Assembly (NCBI GenBank): GCA_964584805.1
Contig: CAZPAY010000001.1
Span: forward strand, 62,001-126,000
Direction: 5' to 3'
Source: JABHIE01 sp964584805
GTDB taxonomy: Bacteria > Planctomycetota > UBA1135
DNA: 64,000 nt
A model generated the notes under the pieces. That model saw nothing but the letters and a program-made list of their open reading frames with translations, made no database searches and was not told where the DNA came from. The position numbers and the translations under genes were made by a program. How positions within the stretch are numbered: position 1 is the first letter of the stretch; every line of letters begins with the position of its first letter. Of the stretch, positions 52,017-61,229 are shown one piece after another.

Positions 52017-52502
52017 TCAGGCGAGCCGTGCGGCCAGTAGACGGTGAACCCGTGCGGGGAGAAAGCGCTTCAGTTCGCCACCCGCTTCATAAACCTCTTT
52101 CATCAAACGGCTAGAGACATATGCAAATTCTTCGCTTGGCATGACGAAAACAGTCTCGACTTGCGGCACCAGAACACGATTGGTCATGGCCATCTGATAT
52201 TCGTATTCGAAATCGGAAACCGTACGAACGCCTCGTAATAGTTTTTTGATGCCCAATTGATGCGCATGATCGACAACAAGCCCTCGAAAATGCTCGACCG
52301 TCACGGGTAAATCGACAACCTCATCGCGAATCATTTCAACACGCTCCTCTGCCGAAAAAAGCGGGGTTTTATTGGGGTTATCTGCCACACCAACCAGAAG
52401 TGAGCCAAATAAATCCACGCCGCGACGGATGAGGTCAAGGTGACCATGAGTCACTGGATCGAAGGTTCCAGCATAAAGCACATTGGGACGAGTGGAGCTC
52501 AT
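52017..52502 (-). CDS. coaD: Phosphopantetheine adenylyltransferase (CoaD)
   Basis: Penultimate enzyme of coenzyme A synthesis, which joins 4'-phosphopantetheine to AMP from ATP. In 161 residues: the nucleotidyltransferase motif YAGTFDPVTHGHLDLIRRG with TxGH, the phosphopantetheine site GVADNPNKTPLFS, KKLLRGVRTVSDFEYEYQMA, and the C-terminal EEFAYVSSRLMKEVYEAGG. ATG at 52502 is chosen over 52520 as it matches the family N-terminus. Divergent from comEC. Confidence 0.97.
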   Translation of the reverse strand: MSSTRPNVLYAGTFDPVTHGHLDLIRRGVDLFGSLLVGVADNPNKTPLFSAEERVEMIRDEVVDLPVTVEHFRGLVVDHAHQLGIKKLLRGVRTVSDFEYEYQMAMTNRVLVPQVETVFVMPSEEFAYVSSRLMKEVYEAGGELKRFLPARVHRLLAARLA

Positions 52503-52548
52503 GCCAAATTGTAGGGTCACGCTCTGGGGATGAAACCGTCTTCCTTAT

Positions 52549-54645
52549 ATGGAATCAACTCCGTGGAGGAACAACCTCGTAGCCTTATCAGCTGCGTCTT
52601 TCCTCTTTGGTGCCGCTTTCCAACCGCCCTCGAGTCTTTTCGCCACAATCACATTCCTAGGCCTAGCAATCGCATCGTGCCTGTTGCCTTCGAAATCCAA
52701 GGCCACCACTGCCCTCAGAGCAATATTTTTGCTTATTGCGCTCTTCTTGCTTGGAGGGATGCGTGCGCGCCCAGAGACCGTTACTGCTGTGCGACAGGAC
52801 ATCCCCGTCACTCTCGTGGCAAAAGCTGTCCGCCAGGGGCAAGCCCAAAACTATTGGGAAGTTCAGTTGCAGCCCATTGATGGTGATAAGCGGCATAAGA
52901 CGCATTCAGCAAACACATGGCTCTTCCCTCTACCTCACAACCCTCTAACCCTTCCAGGAGACCTACTAGAGATTCGCGGGAAGTTGGAGCGACGAGGACG
53001 GTATCAGAGTCTTCACGCGGCATCCTGGCGAGTGATTGGGCACGAGCCGCTACCCTGGCTGACTCGCTTTCGATCCTGGGTTCGAAATCGACTCGGGGAG
53101 GCCCTTCCTCCTCCCGAAGCAGCACTCGCCACGGCTCTATTGCTGGGTGAGCGAAGTGGCTTGGATGAACAACATCGCAGCCATTACCGTCAGCTTGGGC
53201 TCCTCCATTTACTCGCGGTCTCCGGAATGCACCTGTGGCTTTGGAATGCTCTGATGCAAGCCCTTCTCCCACGGCGTCTCGCAAAGGCGCGCCTACCGCT
53301 TCTGCTCTTCGTGGCAGCAATGGCTGGCTTTCAAGCATCGGTCGTGCGCGCCTGCAGCGCACTCATTCTCCGCGACTTTGCCTCGCGCAGCCAAAAGAAC
53401 ATCCCCAGCTTTACCCTTTGGGGAAGCGCACTTTGGTGTGAATTACTTCTTTTCCCCGACCGACCGGCGGGGTTGGGCATCCTACTTTCTTATTCTGCGA
53501 CCGCAGGCATCCTCTTCACCCCATCCGACTCCTCTCGCTCAGCAATCATGCGCGTGCTCCTGCCGTCATATGCAGCATTTTTAGCGACGGCTCCCCTACT
53601 ACACGAAATGCAAGGCACACTTGAACCGTGGAGCATTCCACTCACACCCGTCTTCGGGATGACTCTTGCGCCTCGCTTGCTCCTCAGCCTCGCGACCCTC
53701 TTGCCTGCTTTTCATACTGTCACATCTCCAGCATTGGTGGGCATTCGGCAAATCGAAGCCATCCTCCTAGATTCATGCGCGGAATGGCCAGCCAGCCCCT
53801 GGATCGCGACGCAATTGCCTAGCTGGTTGCTGCTCTTATGCTGCGCGTGCGCTCTCTATGCATTAAACAAACGACAAATCAAAAAGAGCCTAAGCGCTGT
53901 CTTGCCCTTATTCTTTTTCCTACCAATGCCCGGCCTAGAGGCCCCATTTCTCGCGACGGCAACCCCCTCTCTCTTAGGACTCCCAGTTGGGCATGGCCTC
54001 GCCGTTGTCATTGCCGGAACGGAAGAAAGCCTGCTCTTTGATTTCGGCTCGCAACACTTATCGCCGACACAACTGCTTGACCGCACGCTCATCCCAGAAT
54101 TAAAGCGCCATAAGCTGCCCCCTCCAAACCGTGTCATCTATTCTCACCAAGATGCCGACCATGTGTCCGGCGCGGAGATTCTGCAAAACCGCCTAGCTCC
54201 AATTGTGGAGAAGGCCTTTCCGGGAGAGAGCGTGTACCTGAGCCACCCCCGTCCATGGTCCACGAAAATCTTAGGACTCAACGCGGCTGACCCAACAGTA
54301 ACCAATAACCGAGGCGTTGCCCTTGAAGTCACCCACAAAGGCGGCTTCCGTGCTATTTTATTGGGCGACGCATCAGGCTGGACTCTCAAAGATCTTGAAA
54401 ACCGGCTTCGCCCAGGGCCAATTGACTTGCTGCTCTTACCCCACCACGGCCTCACTGTGGAAGGTTTAGGCGGGCTATTAGACCATTTGCGTCCACGGCT
54501 TGCGTGGGCCTCTTGCAGCCAAAACGACCTCCCCTTTCCCGCGCAAGCTTTACTGGAGCAACGGCATATTCCCTGGAAAACAACCGCGGATGGCAGCCTT
54601 TATTTGGTGGCAAAGGAAAAATACCCTGTCACTCTTGCGCACTAA
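52549..54645 (+). CDS. comEC: DNA-uptake channel protein ComEC/Rec2
   Basis: Inner-membrane channel for single-stranded DNA in natural transformation, 698 residues. An N-terminal region with two to three helices and an OB-like domain (about 80-165) precedes the competence core with its hallmark LGLLHLLAVSGMHLWL (about 220) and several helices. The C-terminal metallo-beta-lactamase domain (about 480-695) has the metal motif SHQDADHVSGAEIL and LLLLPHHGLTVEGL. Domains are complete. comM (yifB) starts 15 bases downstream. Confidence 0.94.
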   Translation: MESTPWRNNLVALSAASFLFGAAFQPPSSLFATITFLGLAIASCLLPSKSKATTALRAIFLLIALFLLGGMRARPETVTAVRQDIPVTLVAKAVRQGQAQNYWEVQLQPIDGDKRHKTHSANTWLFPLPHNPLTLPGDLLEIRGKLERRGRYQSLHAASWRVIGHEPLPWLTRFRSWVRNRLGEALPPPEAALATALLLGERSGLDEQHRSHYRQLGLLHLLAVSGMHLWLWNALMQALLPRRLAKARLPLLLFVAAMAGFQASVVRACSALILRDFASRSQKNIPSFTLWGSALWCELLLFPDRPAGLGILLSYSATAGILFTPSDSSRSAIMRVLLPSYAAFLATAPLLHEMQGTLEPWSIPLTPVFGMTLAPRLLLSLATLLPAFHTVTSPALVGIRQIEAILLDSCAEWPASPWIATQLPSWLLLLCCACALYALNKRQIKKSLSAVLPLFFFLPMPGLEAPFLATATPSLLGLPVGHGLAVVIAGTEESLLFDFGSQHLSPTQLLDRTLIPELKRHKLPPPNRVIYSHQDADHVSGAEILQNRLAPIVEKAFPGESVYLSHPRPWSTKILGLNAADPTVTNNRGVALEVTHKGGFRAILLGDASGWTLKDLENRLRPGPIDLLLLPHHGLTVEGLGGLLDHLRPRLAWASCSQNDLPFPAQALLEQRHIPWKTTADGSLYLVAKEKYPVTLAH

Positions 54646-54660
54646 AACCGTCTACAAGGT

Positions 54661-56271
54661 GTGAATACTCTCTCAAGCCCCGTTCTTGGAGCCTGCCTTC
54701 ATGGTGGCCGTGCACATCTTGTCTCCGTTGAAACTCTGATTGGCCGTGGGCTAAGTCGCACACTCGTCGTCGGCATGGCTGATGCTGCCACCCGCGAATC
54801 GCGGGAACGCTTGCCGGCTGCCATGTCGAGCCACGGCTTCGCCTTCCCACGGGGGAAAGTTCTCTTCAACTTGTCTCCAGCGCAACTGCCAAAGGGTGGG
54901 CTCCCCCTTGACCTAGCCCTCGCTGTCGGCATCATGATAGGCCAAGGCCAAGTGCCTGCACCCAAGGAACCCATTCTGTTTCTAGCCGAGCTGGATCTGG
55001 AGGGACGGCTCCTACGCCCAGCGAGAGGCCTTCTGCTCGCAGCTCTTGAGGCAAGCCAAGCGGGTGCCTCGACACTCATAACTGCTAGCACCGCAGCCTC
55101 TGAGGCTCAGCTAGCACCCGGGGTGCAAGTCATTGGCCTCGACCACCTGGGGCAAGTTGCTGATTATTTACAAAAGGGGGTTTTGCCTGAGCGCATTACT
55201 CGCCCGTCATCTGATGCTACCCAGAAAGATAGCCTTCCTAATCAAAGCGCCACCCTGCGCCTTGACGATATCCGAGGGCAAGAATCAGGTCGACGCGCTC
55301 TCGTGGTAGCCGCAGCAGGGCGTCATTCACTCTTACTGCAAGGTCCACCCGGCACGGGCAAAAGCATGCTCGCGCAGCGATTGCCCGCATTATTGCCTGA
55401 GTTATGCGCGAACCAAGCCCTTGAGTTGGCAAAAGTAGAGGCCTTACTTGGGCCGCTAACACGCTTGCCCAAAGCTCCGCCATTTCGAGCACCTCATGCG
55501 AGCGCATCCGCTCAATCGGTACTGGGTGGCGGTCGGCCCATACGCCCCGGTGAGATATCTCGGGCTCATGGCGGAGTGTTGTTCCTAGATGAATTGCCCG
55601 AATTTGGACGCCCCGTACTTGAAAGTTTACGCCAACCTCTAGAAGATCATTTCATCGCGCTACAACGCGCCCAAGAAGAAGCTCGTTTCCCCGCCGATGC
55701 TCTGCTCCTTGCAACCCGCAACCCGTGTCCGTGTGGGTTTAGCACCCATCCTCGTGTACCCTGCAAATGCAGCGAAGCCAAACTGCGTGCTTACTGGGGG
55801 CGCACATCGGGGCCCCTACTCGACCGATTCGACTTGTTTGTCGAGATGGGCCCTGTACCACCAGAATGCCTGCAAGGGCCGCCAACAGCTCCACATGATG
55901 AAGATGTGATGTCTGAGCTTGACACCGCTAAAGAAACCCAAGCGAACCGCCAAGCAAAGGGGCAATTCGCAATGGCCTCCGAAGCATCGCTTGAGGAACT
56001 CAAAGCAGGTGGCCTTGAACTCAAAGCACAATCAGCACTTCAATTAGCCGCTGAGCGCATGGAACTTAGTGGCCGAGGCTTGCTACGAACTCTGCGGGTA
56101 GCGCGCACTCTCGCTGACTTGCAAGGAAAGGATGTAATCAGTCGATTGGAAGTATTACAAGCACTTGAATGGCGGCAACCTATTCAAGAGCCGGCAAGAG
56201 CCACATCTGCCAACCTTGGTCCGTGGCGAGCAATTCAGCGGCCGAATCCTCTCCCAATGCCTGCACCGTAA
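54661..56271 (+). CDS. comM: ComM/YifB AAA+ ATPase (Mg-chelatase-like)
   Basis: Hexameric helicase of the ComM family that in some bacteria aids branch migration of incoming DNA. Over 536 residues: the N-terminal Lon-like fold (SSPVLGACLHGGRAHLVSVE, FNLSPAQLPKGGLPLDLALA), a Walker A LLLQGPPGTGKSMLAQRLPA at about 228, Walker B GVLFLDELPEF, and the cysteine cluster NPCPCGFSTHPRVPCKC near LLDRFDLFVEM. The start is GTG at 54661 just after AAGG. It follows comEC by 15 bases, a fitting competence pair. Its last 92 bases overlap the end of the leftward membrane-protein gene. Confidence 0.94.
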   Translation: MNTLSSPVLGACLHGGRAHLVSVETLIGRGLSRTLVVGMADAATRESRERLPAAMSSHGFAFPRGKVLFNLSPAQLPKGGLPLDLALAVGIMIGQGQVPAPKEPILFLAELDLEGRLLRPARGLLLAALEASQAGASTLITASTAASEAQLAPGVQVIGLDHLGQVADYLQKGVLPERITRPSSDATQKDSLPNQSATLRLDDIRGQESGRRALVVAAAGRHSLLLQGPPGTGKSMLAQRLPALLPELCANQALELAKVEALLGPLTRLPKAPPFRAPHASASAQSVLGGGRPIRPGEISRAHGGVLFLDELPEFGRPVLESLRQPLEDHFIALQRAQEEARFPADALLLATRNPCPCGFSTHPRVPCKCSEAKLRAYWGRTSGPLLDRFDLFVEMGPVPPECLQGPPTAPHDEDVMSELDTAKETQANRQAKGQFAMASEASLEELKAGGLELKAQSALQLAAERMELSGRGLLRTLRVARTLADLQGKDVISRLEVLQALEWRQPIQEPARATSANLGPWRAIQRPNPLPMPAP

Positions 56272-57838
56272 CTAAAGCGGAATCATGGGTCACGATAAGA
56301 AATGGTCGATCTGCTAACAATTGGCGTGCTTGAGTCAGTGCGGATTCGGAAGACTTGAGCAAGTCTCCCCAAAACTGCATGGAAAGGTCAAGTCTCTGCC
56401 GCAAGTCTGGTTGGCTATCATTATGAATTTGAGGTTTATCGACAAAAAGCGAGTGACGAAACAGAGGCGCCAACGCATTACCTTGGGCTACACTTCCCAC
56501 CGCATGGGTTCCTGGGTGGTTAGGGTGCAGCCAAAGAACAGCTCGCGAGGGTGCGTTAGCCTCAGCGTGTGCCAAGTCTTCCGGGAAGGGATTCAGATCA
56601 GCCGGTGAGGGTTGAAAATGGGAATCAATCGTTTGAATAGGCAAAGGTGAAGTAGAAGCACCCCACTGCAAATAAGAACTCGTTGTAAAGACTGTGGTCG
56701 GTAGACAAATCAAGCCTAGTGAAACGGGGACAATACGAAAAGCGCCACCTACAGACCAAAAACGCCCCAGGGCCACGCCAGCTGGAAGGGCAAGAAGCAA
56801 TGCAAAAAGCCTCGCCAACTTGTATTGGTTTGCCCAAGGCAAAGGAACAAAGGCAAGCAGAGCCGCCAAAACGATTGCACCGAGTAATGCTGCTCGTGGT
56901 GCCTTCTGCATATGGGGCCACCCCCATCGACTTAGCACGAGCAAAAGAAATGAAGGGCCAATCAAATTCGCCCAAGAAGGCCCTGAAAAAGCAAAGCCTC
57001 CGGTCAAGCTCTCGCCACCTGGTGCCGGATGCATCAGGGGGAGCAATGACACACCTGCAAAGAAAAATGAAGCAAGCCCGACCAAAGGCCAAAGCAGGCG
57101 TTGCGATAAGGTGCCTGATAAAAGCGTGTGGTATTTCCACAGCACGATGACAAGGGAGACAAAGCCACCAACGAGCGGATTGAGAGCCAAGGTGAAAGCA
57201 AGGGGAGCAAAGACTTCCACGGGCCGCCCCTTCACGCGCAATGCCGAAGCAAGTGCGCTAAGTGCAAACGGCAGAGAAATGGCGAAAGACGAGACATTCA
57301 GAAACTTGGGCAAGAACGCCTGAAGGCGAGCATCCCAGGCATAGGGGGTATTCGGCAAAACCATCTCGCGTAGGGCCATCACTGGCGGCGAACCGTAGAG
57401 GTCGCCATCACCCGACAATGCAAGCCAGCCTAAACCGTGAAAACCGAGGACTCCAGCTAAGAAGGCAAAGCGACGCGCCGAAAAAGACATTTCGAGGGCG
57501 CGCCCCAAGGCATCGAGCGCTGGGGCAAACAGGAATGCGGCGAGGATATTCAAGGCCGCGAAACCCCAAAGCGCACCGCCAAGCCAAGTGCCAAGTTGAA
57601 CTCCGAGCCATGGGTAAAGGGTGTAGTAGCGAAGGGGCGCGCCAGCGTGGTACGGATTTTCCGGAAGAAAGCCTTGCGAGGAAACTGCTTGACCTAAAGT
57701 CGTGTGCAGCAATCCATGATAAGACGCACGGACGACTTCCCCACCCGTAGAAAGCACAAAGAAAACGAGTGCCGCCAAGAGGAGGCCTTCGAGGAAGGGC
57801 AGCATCTTGTAGCGAAATGTGGTCTCTTGATGTGTCAT
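56180..57838 (-). CDS. Polytopic membrane protein of unknown function (GT-C-like layout)
   Basis: A 552-residue protein with about ten to twelve membrane helices up to about 380 and a soluble C-terminal part. A large first loop after helix 1 (GFLPENPYHAGAPLRYYTLY) recalls membrane enzymes of the GT-C/YYY type, which use lipid-linked sugars, but no catalytic motif is certain. ATG at 57838 overlaps the sulfatase-like gene stop as TGATG, so the two are translationally coupled. Its 3' end overlaps comM by 92 bases on the opposite strand. Confidence 0.65.
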   Translation of the reverse strand: MTHQETTFRYKMLPFLEGLLLAALVFFVLSTGGEVVRASYHGLLHTTLGQAVSSQGFLPENPYHAGAPLRYYTLYPWLGVQLGTWLGGALWGFAALNILAAFLFAPALDALGRALEMSFSARRFAFLAGVLGFHGLGWLALSGDGDLYGSPPVMALREMVLPNTPYAWDARLQAFLPKFLNVSSFAISLPFALSALASALRVKGRPVEVFAPLAFTLALNPLVGGFVSLVIVLWKYHTLLSGTLSQRLLWPLVGLASFFFAGVSLLPLMHPAPGGESLTGGFAFSGPSWANLIGPSFLLLVLSRWGWPHMQKAPRAALLGAIVLAALLAFVPLPWANQYKLARLFALLLALPAGVALGRFWSVGGAFRIVPVSLGLICLPTTVFTTSSYLQWGASTSPLPIQTIDSHFQPSPADLNPFPEDLAHAEANAPSRAVLWLHPNHPGTHAVGSVAQGNALAPLFRHSLFVDKPQIHNDSQPDLRQRLDLSMQFWGDLLKSSESALTQARQLLADRPFLIVTHDSALVTVQALGEDSAAELLATDQGWQMWLLPALE

Positions 57839-59244
57839 CAATAGGTCCATTGTTCCGCCCGCCATGGCTCGGTCATCTGCTCTTCAAAACTATCGGAGTA
57901 CCCAAGTTCTGCCAGGACGGAAGGGTCCATTCCCTCGGGGACGCCAGGTGTTGCAATCGCAAGCGCCTCCCACCAACGCCTGATCTCTGACAAGAGTTGC
58001 CGCGTGACTTCAGGATGTTGTGCGGAGACATCGTGTTGCTCAAGCGCGTCGTTGTCGCGATCGAACAGAGCAACGGTTGGATAGTGAAAAGCCACATCTT
58101 CCGGCGGCTCCAGTGGGCCGTGCTCATCTGCAGAGGGATTATGTATTAATGTCCAGCGTGAATCGCGGGCAGCGAAAAACTTTCCTTGCCAACTTGAGCA
58201 ACTTACCCCTCCCCTCGGCGCCTTGCCTTGAATAGTCAAGGGCAAAATTTCTGCCAAGCGCACAGAACGCATTTCCCGCGCACCTTTTGCGACACCGGGC
58301 CCGGCCATCCAAAACGGTATACGAATGACCCCGGAGAACAAACTTTTGGCATGCATGAAATAACCTTGCCGATCGGCCAAAGCCTCACCATGGTCGCTCA
58401 AGAACAACACACGCGCGTTATCGAGAAGCCCGCCTCGCCCAGCGGCTCGATAGTTGGCGTCGAGGCCAGACAAGAGCTGCTTCACTCTTTGAGTCGTGAG
58501 GTGAATCTCAGCATCATAAAGTGCACGCAGACGCTCTCTTTCCGAATTTGAGAGCGAACTCGGATTTCGGTGATAAGCAGACAGCAAGTCGTTACTACCT
58601 GGAAGGCCATCACCGCCATAGCGAGCGGCTTCGTGAGCAGGCGGATCATACGGTTGATGAGGCGCCATGAAATGCGCCCATAAAACGAGGCGTTTCTTTC
58701 CTGAAATAGCATCTCGGCTACGGCGCGTCATTTCAGAAGCAATTTCGTTTTCTTGAGAACCCCACTTTAGGAGATACCCCGCAAAGCCCTTCGCCAAACC
58801 ACATGCCGGCCCAAGAGAGCGATTCGCGACCATTGCCAGGCCTAAGGCACCCTCTCCTGCCAGAGTCTGCATGGTAGACGGTGCCAAAACCGTGTGCTTA
58901 TTGCTGAGGCCTCCATGTTCCAAGGGATCAAGGCCTGTCCAGAAAGAGCCCAAAGCTGGCAAAGTTTTGCCTGCTGGTGCCCAGGTTTGCTCAAAAACAG
59001 CGCCTTGCGAGGCCAACCACGCGGGTGACCATAACTCCTCTGGGGAGCCATCCGTATCGCGCAAGCCGCCCAAAACGCTCAGGCGGTCTGCACGCAGAGT
59101 ATCAACGGAGACAATGACGAGATCCCCGTTCCAGGGGCCGTCAACCGGCCACCCGTGTGTCGCGCTTGGCGTTGCTCCCGCGCCACAAGCCCCAAGGCTC
59201 AACAAGAGCAGGATGCCAGAGTAGAGGAAAGATGTCCGAACCAT
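57838..59244 (-). CDS. Sulfatase-like lipoprotein with a threonine at the nucleophile site
   Basis: A 468-residue alkaline-phosphatase-superfamily protein with a lipoprotein signal (LLLLSLGACGAG). Metal-site blocks include VIVSVDTLRADRLSVLGGLR and the late FLSDHGEALADR. The site that in true sulfatases is CxPSR reads GKTLPALGSFWTGLDP: threonine stands where formylglycine cysteine is needed, as in phosphoglycerol transferases and phosphatases. So sulfatase activity of the classical kind is unlikely. Start ATG at 59244 begins the signal; TATACT lies 6 bases upstream. Divergent from the proline dehydrogenase gene. Confidence 0.82.
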   Translation of the reverse strand: MVRTSFLYSGILLLLSLGACGAGATPSATHGWPVDGPWNGDLVIVSVDTLRADRLSVLGGLRDTDGSPEELWSPAWLASQGAVFEQTWAPAGKTLPALGSFWTGLDPLEHGGLSNKHTVLAPSTMQTLAGEGALGLAMVANRSLGPACGLAKGFAGYLLKWGSQENEIASEMTRRSRDAISGKKRLVLWAHFMAPHQPYDPPAHEAARYGGDGLPGSNDLLSAYHRNPSSLSNSERERLRALYDAEIHLTTQRVKQLLSGLDANYRAAGRGGLLDNARVLFLSDHGEALADRQGYFMHAKSLFSGVIRIPFWMAGPGVAKGAREMRSVRLAEILPLTIQGKAPRGGVSCSSWQGKFFAARDSRWTLIHNPSADEHGPLEPPEDVAFHYPTVALFDRDNDALEQHDVSAQHPEVTRQLLSEIRRWWEALAIATPGVPEGMDPSVLAELGYSDSFEEQMTEPWRAEQWTY

Positions 59245-59304
59245 GAGAGAAGTATATCTAGAAGAAAAGGGTGGAACTAATATCCTAGGGTTTACTGAAA
59301 CCTC

Positions 59305-60237
59305 ATGCCCCTCCTCGACACAATCGCCGCTGCCTCCGTCCCTCTTTTGCCTCGCTTCATTGTGTCTCGAGTGAGCCGACGCTATATCGCTGGGGAAAAT
59401 TGTGAAGATGCCCTGCGGGTGGGCGCGCGGCTTCAATCCGCCGGCTATCGAGTGACTTACGACATTTTGGGAGAGTCCGTCTCCTCTATGCAAGATGTCG
59501 ACAGCATGCTCGATGAATACAAGCTATTGTTGCAGGCCCTTGTCGACCGTGGGCTTGAGCGCAACATTTCAACGAAGCCCACTCAGCTCGGCCTTCTACT
59601 CGACACATCAAAGAGCCTTCTCGCGACTCAAAAGCTATTGGACATGGCGAGTGATATCGGGGCATTCTTGCGTTACGAAATGGAAGACTCCAAGACTGTC
59701 AACGACACCTTGCAGATTTACTCCTCACTCAAGGGCTCACATTTAGAGCAAGTGGGCTGTGTTTTGCAATCGATGCTCCGGCGCACGGCGAATGACGCGC
59801 ATGAGTTAATTCAAAAAAATGGCCCGATGAATGTGCGGCTCGTCAAGGGGATTTATGTCGAGCCAGAGAGCGTGGCTTTTGCCTCCGCTGCTGAAGTGAA
59901 CGACTCTTATGTAGAGACCGCGAGAGTTCTTCTCGAAGGGGGATGTTTTGTCGCCCTCGCGTCGCATGACGAAAACCTAATCAAGAGAGTTCTTGATGTG
60001 GTTGCACAAATTCCCGGAGCAGGGCAACGGATTGAGATTCAAGTCTTGCTCGGCGTCCAAGAATCTTTCCGAAGCCGTATGCGCGATGCAGGGCTGCCCG
60101 TGCGTGTCTATGTGCCGTATGGAGAAATGTGGTACCCGTATGTCACACGCCGCTTGCGTAAAAACCCAAAACTGGCACGATACGCCATGATGGGATTATT
60201 CCGCAAGCGCGAGTCGATCAAGAGCAACTCGCTTTAA
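59305..60237 (+). CDS. Proline dehydrogenase (monofunctional)
   Basis: FAD enzyme that oxidises proline to pyrroline-5-carboxylate, 310 residues. The barrel motifs are visible: YDILGESVSS near residue 52, FLRYEMEDS, MNVRLVKGIYVEPES with the FAD/substrate residues, FVALASHDENLI, IEIQVLLGVQESF, and the C-terminal signature VYVPYGEMWYPYVTRRL followed by RKNP. No aldehyde dehydrogenase domain is fused, unlike PutA. Its stop overlaps the nrnA stop on the other strand by 4 bases. Confidence 0.93.
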   Translation: MPLLDTIAAASVPLLPRFIVSRVSRRYIAGENCEDALRVGARLQSAGYRVTYDILGESVSSMQDVDSMLDEYKLLLQALVDRGLERNISTKPTQLGLLLDTSKSLLATQKLLDMASDIGAFLRYEMEDSKTVNDTLQIYSSLKGSHLEQVGCVLQSMLRRTANDAHELIQKNGPMNVRLVKGIYVEPESVAFASAAEVNDSYVETARVLLEGGCFVALASHDENLIKRVLDVVAQIPGAGQRIEIQVLLGVQESFRSRMRDAGLPVRVYVPYGEMWYPYVTRRLRKNPKLARYAMMGLFRKRESIKSNSL

Positions 60238-61229
60238 TCGTCTGATTTTTTTTGAGACTCAAATCCATGCAAGAGTGCCAGACGCACTTGAGCACATGCC
60301 TGCTCCAAGGAAACGCCTTCTGGAAAAGTGGCGCCGGCAGCACGGGCGTGGCCTCCCCCCTTTATCGTGCTCGCAATTTGATTGACATCTAACCAGACCT
60401 TGCTTCGGAAACTCACTTTTACCAAGCCATCGGGTCGCTCATAAACAAAAGCGACAGCCTCGACACTTGCGACAGCGCGCATCAAATCAAGGACATCGTC
60501 TGTGTCATCGAGTGTTGCTTGAGCCTGCTGCAAATCTCGCCGACTCAGCGAAGCCATCGCCAGAGACGGCTCGGCCAAGTACTCATGCTGGAGTAGTGCA
60601 GCAGCAATACCACGCGGGCGGCCGTCTTCATTTTGTTGGTAGATTTGTCGGTAAAGATACTCGCTATCGACACCACCCGAGACCAAGGCCGCTGCAGCTT
60701 GCCAGCAACGGGAGTCGGCGTTGGAATACTTAAGCCAGCCAGTATCAGTCATCAGAGCTACAAAAGCGGCCTCACAGGCTTTTGCACTGAGTTGCACCTG
60801 CAATGCGTGAGCCAATTCAAAGACCAACAATCCTGAAGCGGCGGCCGTCGAATCGTGAATCGAAGCAGACCAAGGGCTTGAATCCTTCATTGGGTGGTGG
60901 TCAATGACAAGACGCGGAATAGCCGACTCAGAGACAATTGGAGCCATCTCACCAAGGCGTTGCAAAACAGAACAATCACAAACGATCAACAAGTCGTGCT
61001 CAGGAATTGTGCCTGAAAAAACCTGCCATGGAGTGTGCGCAGCAAGAAAGCCATAGCGACTATCTGGCACATCGGGCATCATGATTTGCGGAGCTTTGCC
61101 CATATCACGCAATATCTGCGCGAGTGCGACCGCTGAGCCTAGGCAATCACCATCAGCACGCAAATGCCCAGAAATTAGCGGAGTTTGACACTCGCGCAGT
61201 AAATCTAATGCTTCAGGAGAGAAAGCCAT
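60234..61229 (-). CDS. nrnA: DHH-family phosphoesterase, NrnA-like
   Basis: Bifunctional oligoribonuclease / pAp phosphatase type enzyme of 331 residues. DHH-subfamily motifs in order: SGHLRADGDCLGSAVALAQI, IVCDCSV, VIDHHPM (the DHH motif), ALMTDTGWLKYSN, and in the DHHA1 domain GGGHARAAGATFPEG. It would recycle short RNA or nucleotide ends in the cytoplasm. Its start overlaps the stop of the amidohydrolase gene upstream by 17 bases. Confidence 0.92.
   Translation of the reverse strand: MAFSPEALDLLRECQTPLISGHLRADGDCLGSAVALAQILRDMGKAPQIMMPDVPDSRYGFLAAHTPWQVFSGTIPEHDLLIVCDCSVLQRLGEMAPIVSESAIPRLVIDHHPMKDSSPWSASIHDSTAAASGLLVFELAHALQVQLSAKACEAAFVALMTDTGWLKYSNADSRCWQAAAALVSGGVDSEYLYRQIYQQNEDGRPRGIAAALLQHEYLAEPSLAMASLSRRDLQQAQATLDDTDDVLDLMRAVASVEAVAFVYERPDGLVKVSFRSKVWLDVNQIASTIKGGGHARAAGATFPEGVSLEQACAQVRLALLHGFESQKKSDD

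Noticed and set aside
57838..59244. Annotation as arylsulfatase
   Set aside because: The cysteine or serine needed for formylglycine is absent; threonine is at that site.
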